Positions 1-4,983 of a stretch of DNA of 6,515 nt are shown here, piece by piece. The DNA lies in the NCBI GenBank assembly GCA_030653335.1, contig JAURZP010000286.1:1-6515 (forward strand), read 5' to 3'. This DNA is from Methanoregula sp. (GTDB lineage Archaea; Halobacteriota; Methanomicrobia; Methanomicrobiales; Methanospirillaceae). The stretch's first letter is position 1, and every line of letters starts with the position of its first letter. Position numbers and translations under genes: made by a program. The notes beneath the pieces were generated by a model. It saw only the letters and a program-made list of their open reading frames with translations, did not search any database and was not told the origin of the DNA.

Positions 1-5
1 GGGCA

Positions 6-35
6 AACAACTCAACTTCCTAAAAGTGAGTTGTT
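6..35. repeat. 12-bp hairpin with 5-nt loop
   Basis: The arms AACAACTCA (6-14) and TGAGTTGTT (27-35) are perfect complements. With one bulged A at 15, CTT (16-18) pairs with AAG (24-26), giving 12 pairs closed by CCTAA. An A tract follows on the + strand, so it is not a standard + strand intrinsic terminator. Read on the minus strand, a T tract precedes it. It could be the 3' end element of a gene left of the window or an mRNA structure. Function is unknown. Confidence 0.5.
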
Positions 36-58
36 ACAAAAAAAATTATGATGGGTAA

Positions 59-160
59 ATGATTTGGAGGTCACTCATACTTTTAATCCCATATTTTATG
101 TTCATCTGGATCAAGATCCATGATATTGCCATTAACCATAAAGATATAATTTTTAAGTGA
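59..160 (+). CDS. possible 33-residue single-helix membrane mini-protein (doubtful)
   Basis: An ATG at 59 opens 33 codons, ending at TGA 158-160. The N-terminal half (about residues 5-18, LILLIPYFMFIWI) is strongly hydrophobic and could form one membrane helix. The second half is polar, with the ending KDIIFK. An in-frame TAA lies directly upstream (56-58), so the frame cannot extend. No clear Shine-Dalgarno precedes the ATG, only A-rich sequence. I do not recognise it. In AT-rich DNA a frame of this size arises easily by chance, so this is listed only as a possibility. Confidence 0.2.
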   Translation: MIWRSLILLIPYFMFIWIKIHDIAINHKDIIFK

Positions 161-328
161 GAAAGTTTACTGTAATCATCATACTCCCGCAGGATTCACT
201 CACGCCCCTTAACCTTGAAGGAGCAACCACAGTGTCACAGGAAGAACCTGTCACACTTATAAGAATATTTAAAAGCGGGCAGTAATCGTTAAAAGAGTGA
301 AAAGAACAGTAATCTCTTCGAGGTGTTT
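161..328 (+). promoter_or_regulatory. upstream region of the Hsp20 gene: TATA-like box and TGTCACA direct repeats
   Basis: TATTTAAAAG at 266-275 resembles an archaeal TATA box, with purine-rich AAGAA at 261-265 in the BRE position. A start site about 25 nt downstream would leave a 5' leader of roughly 30 nt. Just upstream, the heptamer TGTCACA occurs twice (233-239 and 249-255), a 16-bp offset, which would suit a regulator binding beside the TATA box. The repeat of 16 bp is not a whole number of helical turns. GAGGTG at 320-325 is the Shine-Dalgarno for the ATG at 329. No experimental support is available. Confidence 0.4.
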
Positions 329-745
329 ATGCAGAATAATCCAAACAATCCATACGACGATGTCTTTAACAACCTCTCAAAGATCGTAGAAGAGATCATA
401 AAGAACATGCCGGACAATGAGCATGCCCGTATCATAGGATATACGATCATCAGCCGCCAGCCCATGAATGGAGAACCCGGAATATTCAGGGCCGGTATAC
501 CGGATGATGGCGCGATACCCTACGAAACGACCGAGACCGATGACCAGATATTCATCACTGCAGAGATGCCAACCACAATAAAGAACGCACCTGTTGTCGA
601 CATCGAACCTGAATGTGTGCGAATTACTGCTGATGACATTACTACTACGATCATGCTTGAACATAAGGTAGACCGGATTCACAGTTATTACCGGGTTCAT
701 CGCAGCGTAATGGATATAACGCTCAAAAAAGAGCCGTTATTCTAA
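329..745 (+). CDS. divergent small heat-shock protein (Hsp20/alpha-crystallin family)
   Basis: This is a predicted ATP-independent cytoplasmic holdase. The 138-residue product has a polar N-terminal arm (about 1-55) and an alpha-crystallin-like beta domain at about 70-134. That domain shows the family rhythm: DDQIFITAEMPTTIK, then VDIEPECVRITADD, then SYYRVHRSVMDITLKK. The position usually occupied by a GVL turn reads SVM, and the protein ends four residues after LKK, so the C-terminal IxI/V tail that joins oligomers is absent. A GTG at 323 also opens the frame, but it lies inside the GAGGTG Shine-Dalgarno (320-325), so ATG 329 is preferred. It is monocistronic, with its own promoter and terminator. 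A gas-vesicle GvpH-type Hsp20-like protein is the main alternative. Confidence 0.75.
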   Translation: MQNNPNNPYDDVFNNLSKIVEEIIKNMPDNEHARIIGYTIISRQPMNGEPGIFRAGIPDDGAIPYETTETDDQIFITAEMPTTIKNAPVVDIEPECVRITADDITTTIMLEHKVDRIHSYYRVHRSVMDITLKKEPLF

Positions 746-756
746 CCTGCAATCAG

Positions 757-775
757 TCTTTTTTTATTTTTTTTA
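757..775 (+). terminator. oligo-T terminator after the Hsp20 gene
   Basis: Seven T (759-765), one A, and eight T (767-774) begin 14 nt after the Hsp20 stop. Archaeal RNA polymerase terminates at such T tracts without needing a strong hairpin. No stable stem precedes it. Confidence 0.65.
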
Positions 776-1146
776 CGCCCAGAAAGCAACTGGGTCCTGC
801 ATCAAACCAATGAAAATTTTCGAGCCTTTTAATGCACTATCCCGTGTGACCAAAGAGTCATGAGATTTTTTCAAAAATCCAAAAAAAAGTTTTGGCGGCT
901 CACAAAAAAATCCGGGAAAATTTTTCCGCCGGTAAGAAAAATCCGTAGACTTTTTTTCGGAAATTTTTTTCACGCTCTCCACTGCAAATAAAAAAAATAT
1001 TCCCCACATCCCAAAAACCGTAAAAATACTTAAAAAACACCGAATTCTCCGACGTGATAATATAGAGGGCACCCAAGGGCTTTTGCAGGCAGTTTCTCTC
1101 AAAAAACCTCCCTAAATATGTGTCAAAAAAAGTGACCCACAGAACG

Positions 1147-1227
1147 CCGCTAAATTGCAGAATCAAATCGCGATTAAACGGGCTATTTTGGAGAAATAAC
1201 CATTTTAAACGGTTATTTTTTTAGCGG
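1147..1227 (+). other. possible structured RNA or compound terminator
   Basis: An outer stem CCGCTAAA (1147-1154) with TTTAGCGG (1220-1227) encloses the palindrome AATCGCGATT (1166-1175). It also encloses a hairpin AAATAACC (1194-1201) with GGTTATTT (1211-1218), which runs straight into a T tract (1216-1222). On the + strand the inner hairpin plus T tract looks like an intrinsic terminator. The outer stem would close the whole into a multi-branched fold. No family is recognised. Confidence 0.3.
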
Positions 1228-1273
1228 TTAACCCCATCTTCCAAAAACCCGAAAACGGGATCAGAAAAATGCC

Positions 1274-1430
1274 AATCGGAGCCCGCATTGGGCTCAGAAT
1301 AGTGTATATTTTAGTGCAGGAAAACTACAAGGGTCCTGGCGTTGTCTGATGTGCTCCGGACCCCCTGTTCATGCAAATAATCCAGGAGTTTTCGATCGAA
1401 CAGGGGGTCATTTTCACATAATCGGAGCCC
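1274..1430. repeat. direct repeat AATCGGAGCCC, 146 bp apart
   Basis: The 11-mer occurs at 1274-1284 and 1420-1430. Similarity continues weakly for about 8 bases (GCATTGGG against ATATTGGA). The first copy also forms a hairpin: GAGCCC 1279-1284 is complementary to GGGCTC 1290-1295, with a 5-nt loop. The copies flank the large 1359-1409 inverted repeat. Confidence 0.45.
1359..1409. repeat. perfect 12-bp inverted repeat with 27-nt loop
   Basis: GACCCCCTGTTC (1359-1370) is matched exactly by GAACAGGGGGTC (1398-1409). The 10-bp palindrome TTCGATCGAA (1391-1400) overlaps the right arm. The G+C-rich arms stand out from the AT-rich surroundings, and a perfect pair of this length is unlikely by chance in so short a stretch. 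It may be an RNA stem-loop or a protein-binding dyad. No T tract follows, so it is probably not a terminator. Confidence 0.6.
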
Positions 1431-1491
1431 ATATTGGAGAGATACAGAAATCAAAGCCCGCAAAATGCCCGGATTAGGGGTTTTTTCGATT

Positions 1492-1511
1492 GGAGTTAAC
1501 TCCGTTTTTTT
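1492..1511 (+). terminator. 12-bp palindrome followed by seven T: possible terminator
   Basis: GGAGTTAACTCC (1492-1503) is a perfect palindrome, followed by G and TTTTTTT (1505-1511). As RNA it gives a short GGAG/CTCC stem with a TTAA loop before a U tract. It could end a transcript coming from the stem-loop region to its left. Confidence 0.35.
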
Positions 1512-1579
1512 GGTAGGAAAAAGACCCATATTTGGGGGGTCTGTTCGATTCACGCACTTGGGTTTTTGTGAGGATTTCC

Positions 1580-1870
1580 GGAAAAATTTTTCAATCAAGA
1601 TTCGCTCAAAAACTTTCAATCAAAGTCTGCCTGAAAATTTTCAATCAAGGTTCGATTGATCCGGATCAATTTTTCAATCGCGATCCTGTTCGCTATGAAA
1701 TTATTTCAAGCAAGGTCTGGTTAAAAAAAATTCAATTGAAGTCTGAACAAAAATTTTCAATCAGGATTCGATTTATCCGGATCACATTTTCAATTATGAC
1801 CATGATCGCAAGTGAAAAAGATTTCAGTCAAAGTCCGATGAAATTTTTTCATGGAGCCATGTGCTTAACG
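1580..1870. repeat. two-level tandem repeat: 116-bp period made of 25/25/33/33-bp sub-units
   Basis: A degenerate core close to TTTTCAATCAAGGTTCG recurs ten times. Taking the C of TTCAAT as anchor, copies lie at 1592, 1617, 1642, 1675, 1707, 1733, 1758, 1791, 1825 and 1850. Spacings are 25, 25, 33, 32, 26, 25, 33, 34, 25. Every fourth copy is the closer match, at 115-118 bp (for example 1642 and 1758, where the shared sequence runs on through ATCCGGATC). The third sub-unit of each large unit carries this palindromic extension, which in the first copy is the 16-bp perfect palindrome 1655-1670. The 116-bp period is not divisible by three, so the array is not a protein repeat. Confidence 0.7.
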
Positions 1871-2010
1871 CGCTTGTCCGGGAAAATTGCAGTCCCCCAC
1901 CAAAAACCGCATGGCCAATCTCACGCAATCCCGCAAACCTTTTTTTGTGATTATCATGCGTGGGGATTTCGCGGAAGCGGGCGGGCGCTGACACGCTGAG
2001 CCAAAGGGGC

Positions 2011-2106
2011 GGATATATCTTCATCTTGCACGGGTACAGGAATTATTTGATGAGTGATAAGGAAGAAATTGGCATAACAGATTTACTACTAGACAGAGAC
2101 AATTAA
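2011..2106 (+). other. TATA-like box and 18-codon ORF (doubtful)
   Basis: GGATATATC at 2011-2019 resembles a TATA element. An ATG at 2050 opens 18 codons (start MSDKEEIGITDLL) to TAA 2104-2106. The same frame is open back to 1951, with a GTG at 1960. The peptide is acidic and soluble-looking and is not recognised. It may be a remnant of a longer gene or chance. Confidence 0.15.
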
Positions 2107-2167
2107 AATTGCAGGCAAACCAGTTTTAGTTTAGTCCAAGCATTTCAGAAAAATTATCAAGATTGTA

Positions 2168-2332
2168 TCAAGGAAGTCCGAAACGGATCCCATTATCCTT
2201 TTTCTTCGTTTTTGGGCGCTCAATGCGATATCCTTTTCCCTCATCATGAATTACTTTATCCCCTTCGCGGCTAATATCGTGTGCTTCTTTCGCCGTTGAA
2301 TAATATGTCTTGCCTTGAATGCGTTTTATCAT
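2168..2332 (-). CDS. 54-residue conserved-looking small protein of unknown function
   Basis: The minus-strand ATG at 2332-2330 opens 54 codons, ending at TGA 2170-2168. The peptide begins MIKRIQGKTYYSTAKEA, continues with REGDKVIHDEGKGYRIERPK, and ends NGIRFGLP. It is charged, well mixed, and has no signal peptide or membrane helix. The order basic strand, A-rich helix, GD(K)VI, then GxGYRIxRP suggests a tiny alpha/beta fold, but I recognise no named family. It lies downstream of the TPR gene on the same strand, and its ATG overlaps the TGA of an intervening 28-codon frame (ATGA), so coupled translation is possible. No strong Shine-Dalgarno precedes it. A short T tract (2149-2153, minus strand) follows. 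Composition and amino-acid pattern argue for a real gene. Confidence 0.6.
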   Translation of the reverse strand: MIKRIQGKTYYSTAKEAHDISREGDKVIHDEGKGYRIERPKTKKKDNGIRFGLP

Positions 2333-2415
2333 TTCAGTTCTTTTATTTTCTTAATAATCTCAATATATATTACTTTCTTTTTGATTTCGTGTACGTTCAA
2401 GTGCTCGCATCTCAA
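2329..2415 (-). CDS. possible 28-codon linker ORF between the TPR gene and the 54-residue gene (doubtful)
   Basis: A minus-strand TTG at 2415-2413 overlaps the TPR stop (TTGA). The frame ends in TGA at 2331-2329, overlapping the next ATG (ATGA). The peptide is rich in K, I and E (VHEIKKKVIYIEIIKKIKELK region) and could form one amphipathic helix. The frame is also open back into the TPR gene but has no ATG. The exact 4-nt overlaps on both sides favour a coupled mini-gene. The rare TTG start and low complexity favour chance. Confidence 0.25.
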   Translation of the reverse strand: MRCEHLNVHEIKKKVIYIEIIKKIKELK

Positions 2416-4223
2416 CCCAGTTTCTTCTGCTTGTTGATCACTTCGTTCAACATATTGTCAACAATGTTCCGGCACAAACGTTGCCCACGGGTTGAAGCAT
2501 CTTCCGTATCCCCCAATTCCTGTATTGCCCAGAGATTACTTTTCACGCTTTCAATCAATGACTCGCTGACTTTTATTCCTTCAAGAGCGTCAATTAGCTG
2601 GTTCAGTTTATCTATGGTTGCTTCGTGGTTGCCGATGGCACACGAATGACTGATCTCCTGAACGAGTTTAAAAGATTGTATGTATTTAAGGGCGGTTTCT
2701 CTCGAATAGGAACTCATCAGCAAATTCTCGGTATATTGTTCAGCGGCAGCCGGGTTTTTGCTGAGTGCCGTGAAGAACGTTGCTACGTCACAGGAATGAT
2801 CGAACGATTTCTCCGGGATTGGTATCTGAATCCCGCCCGGGGCGATAAGGTTACCCTTGACAGAATGCGATACCCCGCATGTGGATGAAGAGAGTTTAAA
2901 ATAAAGACGACGGGATCCCTTGCGAGGCAGAGTTATGCCAAAATGATGCGGTACACCGACAATCCACTTCGATTGCCAGGGGACGGGATGCAATTCGTTG
3001 AGAACGGGCTCGTGTTCCACACCTTCAATATGGCATTCAAGTATTTTCAGTGAAGCAGATGAATCCAGTTCAACGCCCCATTCATCTATCAGGGAGCTGC
3101 TGTTGTTGTGGATGCAGATGATGAGCCAGTAGGAATTCGGGTCGGCCTTCCGGATCCAGGATTCGACATTGACGAGAGGACGGTTCTTTGAGATAAGGAA
3201 TGTACCTGATACTGGATCAAAAATCGTCCGTTCGATAACAAAATCCACAGTCTTCGAATCCGACACAGGATCTGCTTTTGCCTGACTATTGGTTTGTTGT
3301 AAGGTTTGCTTATTCTGAATAGTCTTTATTAAAGAATCTCTGTCCTCAACCGCTTGTTTATCTGATGGATCAAGTTCGATTGCCCGGTCATATGCTTTGA
3401 TTGCGTCTTCATGGCGACCGAGTTTAGCTAATAATTCTCCCTTAACACCCCACCATGCAGCAGCACCTTTCGGATCAAGTTCGATTGCCCGGTCACATGC
3501 TTTAATTGCCTCCTCATGACGACCGAGTTCCGCTAATACACATCCCTTAAAACCCCACCATGCAGCAGCACCTTTCGGGTCAAGTTCGATTGCTCGGTCA
3601 CACGCTTTAATTGCCTCCTCATGGCGACCGAGTTCCGCTAATGCAATTCCCTTATTGATCCATGCAATAGCATCTTTCGGATCAAGTTCGATTGCCCGGT
3701 CAAATGCTTTAATTGCCTCGTCATGGCGACCGAGTTTAGCTAATGCAATTCCCTTATTTCTCCATGCAATAGCATATTTCGGATTAAGTTCGATTGCCCG
3801 GTCATATGCTTTAATTGCCTCGTCATGGCGACCGAGTTTCACTAATGAACTTCCCTTATTGTTCCATGCAGCAGCAGATTTCGGGTCGAGTTCGATTGCC
3901 CGGTCATATGCTTTAACCGCGTCGTCATGGCGACCGAGTTCCGCTAATGAACTTCCCTTTTGGTACCATGCAAAATCATATTTCGGATCAAGTTCGACTG
4001 CTCGGTCATATGCTTTAATTGCCTCCTCATGGCGACCGAGCTCCGCTAATGAACTTCCCTTTTGGCACCATGCAAAATCATATTTCGGATTAAGTTCGAT
4101 TGCCCGGTCATATGCTTTAACTGCGTCATCATAGCGATCGAGTTTACGTAATAAATTTCCCTTATTGAACCACTCACGAGATGTCATTCCCTTAATTTTC
4201 GGCTCCTTGCTGGAAAAACCCAT
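2412..4223 (-). CDS. TPR-repeat protein with C-terminal beta-sandwich-like and helical regions
   Basis: The 603-residue product has no signal peptide or membrane helix and is probably a cytoplasmic protein-interaction scaffold. After a 13-residue leader come eight tetratricopeptide repeats (14-287). Six are 34 residues (AWxxKGxxLAxLGRHxEAIK..., ending AYDRAIELDPK), and units 7 and 8 have 35, each with an extra residue in AAAWWG(F/V)KG. A capping helix (288-303) and a polar Q/S/D linker (304-326) follow. Residues about 327-465 look mostly beta-stranded (YWLIICIHNNS, WIVGVP, RRLYFKLSSS). Residues about 480-603 are mainly helical, with ENLLMSSYSRETALKYIQSF and a basic end. ATG 4223 is supported by GAGGAT at 4233-4228. 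The N-terminal part is clear; the C-terminal regions are unrecognised. Near-identical repeat units suggest recent unit duplication. Confidence 0.85.
   Translation of the reverse strand: MGFSSKEPKIKGMTSREWFNKGNLLRKLDRYDDAVKAYDRAIELNPKYDFAWCQKGSSLAELGRHEEAIKAYDRAVELDPKYDFAWYQKGSSLAELGRHDDAVKAYDRAIELDPKSAAAWNNKGSSLVKLGRHDEAIKAYDRAIELNPKYAIAWRNKGIALAKLGRHDEAIKAFDRAIELDPKDAIAWINKGIALAELGRHEEAIKACDRAIELDPKGAAAWWGFKGCVLAELGRHEEAIKACDRAIELDPKGAAAWWGVKGELLAKLGRHEDAIKAYDRAIELDPSDKQAVEDRDSLIKTIQNKQTLQQTNSQAKADPVSDSKTVDFVIERTIFDPVSGTFLISKNRPLVNVESWIRKADPNSYWLIICIHNNSSSLIDEWGVELDSSASLKILECHIEGVEHEPVLNELHPVPWQSKWIVGVPHHFGITLPRKGSRRLYFKLSSSTCGVSHSVKGNLIAPGGIQIPIPEKSFDHSCDVATFFTALSKNPAAAEQYTENLLMSSYSRETALKYIQSFKLVQEISHSCAIGNHEATIDKLNQLIDALEGIKVSESLIESVKSNLWAIQELGDTEDASTRGQRLCRNIVDNMLNEVINKQKKLG
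3363..4184 (-). repeat. 102/105-bp coding tandem repeat (TPR units)
   Basis: Eight head-to-tail units encode the TPRs. Six are 102 bp and two (3363-3467 and 3468-3572) are 105 bp. Long stretches are almost identical at the DNA level, including the segments for DRAIELDPK and LGRHEEAIK, which points to recent expansion or gene conversion. The two 105-bp units share the same inserted codon, so one probably arose from the other. Unit number may vary between strains. Confidence 0.85.
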
Positions 4224-4261
4224 GAATATCCTCGCCGCACTCCAATAAAGATAATATGTGT

Positions 4262-4405
4262 ATGGGAGAAGATAAAAAGAGTTATTTTAGGCATCGCCGT
4301 TTCGAAGTTTCAGTTGATTGGAGTGTGATACTGGTTGATGACCTAACAATATTCACGGAGGAAATTTTAGGGAAATACGAAATCCTGATTCTCTTCAGGG
4401 TTTAA
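4262..4405 (+). CDS. possible 47-residue small protein, divergent from the TPR gene
   Basis: An ATG at 4262 opens 47 codons to TAA 4403-4405; an in-frame ATG at 4256 would add two residues. The peptide starts MGEDKKSYFRHRRFEVSVDW, followed by alternating hydrophobic stretches (SVILVDDLTIF, KYEILILF) that suggest beta strands. Composition looks protein-like, but there is no Shine-Dalgarno and no clear TATA box upstream on the + strand. The start lies about 40 nt from the divergent TPR start, so the two would share a very short control region. The RHRRFEVSV start loosely recalls the RR-x-x-x-V entry of PilZ domains, but the protein is far too short and I do not claim it. It may be an eroded gene. 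Confidence 0.3.
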   Translation: MGEDKKSYFRHRRFEVSVDWSVILVDDLTIFTEEILGKYEILILFRV

Positions 4406-4434
4406 GAAGGAAATAACTTAAAATAAAATCGTAT

Positions 4435-4557
4435 TTACTTTAATTTTTTTCTAGCAGTACTAAGTTTTGCGTCCCCTCTTATACCCTTTAAGGGAACACC
4501 ATATTCTTTTCTTACGGTCGATACTTTTGCATCTCCTCTAATTTTTCTTCCAGCCAT
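4435..4557 (-). CDS. 40-residue very basic protein with internal 20-residue duplication
   Basis: A minus-strand ATG at 4557-4555 opens 40 codons to TAA 4437-4435. GGAG (in TTGGAGAATTG, just upstream) is a good Shine-Dalgarno at an 8-nt spacing. The peptide has two copies of the same motif: IRGDAKVSTVRKEYG at residues 6-20 and IRGDAKLSTARKKLK at 26-40. Ten of the 15 positions are identical and the period is 20 residues. It has 13 K/R against 3 D/E, so nucleic-acid binding is a reasonable guess. No cysteines, signal or membrane helix are present. TTTATC near 4600 (minus strand) could be part of a TATA box. I cannot name the family; my sense that similar RxDxKLxT repeats occur in other small proteins is not verified. 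Confidence 0.65.
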   Translation of the reverse strand: MAGRKIRGDAKVSTVRKEYGVPLKGIRGDAKLSTARKKLK

Positions 4558-4778
4558 TTTCAATTCTCCAATGATAAATAATAGATCACTTATGTAATTG
4601 ATAAATGTTTTTACATCGATTGTATGACGTGATTAGATGTGAAACTGGATATAACTTGAAAAGAGTTATGCCCCTAATGAGGACTTTACTTTTGGCGCAC
4701 CGACTTGCATCGGATATATTCTACATATCTTGGCAACTATGGAATAAAGATATCCCGAATCCCATAAAATAGTTAAAT
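4558..4778. other. divergent intergenic region with possible promoters and a doubtful 34-codon ORF
   Basis: This segment separates the leftward 40-residue gene from the rightward zinc-finger gene. On the + strand, ATAAAGATA (4743-4751) sits about 28-36 nt before ATG 4779, the right distance for a leaderless archaeal transcript; GGATATATTC near 4711 is a second candidate. A 34-codon + strand frame (4668-4772) and a start-less overlapping frame (ending ILATME) are open here, but neither has a ribosome site or recognisable sequence. Confidence 0.3.
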
Positions 4779-4967
4779 ATGGCTCGCTACAAATGCCCCG
4801 AATGCGGAACAGTATACGAAACACATGCGTATTGTAATAAACACAGGACTTCAGTAAAATGTAATGAAATAAAGTCCAAAAATAAATCCGTAGGTCTTTT
4901 TGGTGATTTAAATAATGTTCCGGATACGACACCTCCGAACACTCTTAAAGGTCTAAAATATAAATGA
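4779..4967 (+). CDS. 62-residue protein with a classical-spacing C2HC zinc finger
   Basis: The N-terminus matches the eukaryote-type C2H2 finger spacing: Y4-x-C6-x2-C9-x3-Y13-x5-C19-x2-H22-x5-C28. The last ligand is cysteine rather than histidine. H16 and C19 are further possible ligands, so a different zinc knuckle is also possible. Residues 29-62 form a polar, K/N/P-rich tail (KSKNKSVGLFGDL then PDTTPPNTLKGLKYK) without predicted structure. It probably binds nucleic acid or a protein partner in the cytoplasm; the target is unknown. An in-frame TAG at 4770-4772 fixes the start near ATG 4779. There is no Shine-Dalgarno, so a leaderless mRNA is likely. A two-helix membrane protein follows 16 nt downstream, probably in the same transcript. 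Confidence 0.65.
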   Translation: MARYKCPECGTVYETHAYCNKHRTSVKCNEIKSKNKSVGLFGDLNNVPDTTPPNTLKGLKYK

Positions 4968-4983
4968 AGATTGCCGGAATCAT

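Larger units (their letters stand above)
746..2167. other. 1.4-kb stretch without a convincing gene, dense in A/T tracts and dyads
   Basis: Open frames exist on both strands (longest 155 codons at 1532-1999 +), but none has a recognisable domain, a good ribosome site or normal composition. The long ones simply read through repeats whose period does not keep frame. Homopolymer A and T tracts dominate 760-1240. Many perfect dyads occur, listed separately. From about 1890 to 2015 the base composition becomes clearly more G+C-rich, with possible nested pairing: CCCCAC 1895-1900 with GTGGGG 1960-1965, enclosing CGCATG 1908-1913 with CATGCG 1955-1960 (these share base 1960). I see no tRNA or rRNA. 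It may hold untranslated RNAs or eroded mobile DNA. Confidence 0.6.

Noticed and set aside
232..285. 17-codon GTG ORF with AAGGAG upstream as a leader peptide for Hsp20
   Set aside because: The best TATA-like box lies inside it, so it would not be on the Hsp20 transcript. No attenuator structure was seen.
773..1166. Overlapping 109- and 88-codon minus-strand frames
   Set aside because: They are F/K/S-rich translations of A and T tracts, with no ribosome site or domain, and the two frames compete for the same DNA.
1580..1870. CRISPR array
   Set aside because: The conserved core is under 20 nt and degenerate, and the intervals are themselves similar at the 116-bp period, so there are no unique spacers.
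1532..1999. 155-codon + strand frame
   Set aside because: It reads across the 116-bp repeat, whose period does not preserve frame, so repeated units give unrelated peptides. There is no domain and no good ribosome site.
2281..2888. + strand frames of 122 and 87 codons
   Set aside because: They lie antisense to the TPR gene 3' end and the 54-residue ORF, and have no domain.
3655..4134. 159-codon + strand frame
   Set aside because: It is the antisense shadow of the TPR repeats and shows the same 34-residue periodicity only because the DNA repeats by 102 bp.
4668..4772. 34-codon + strand ORF before the zinc-finger gene
   Set aside because: It has no ribosome site, its frame overlaps another open frame, and its sequence is unrecognised. 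Chance is the simplest explanation.
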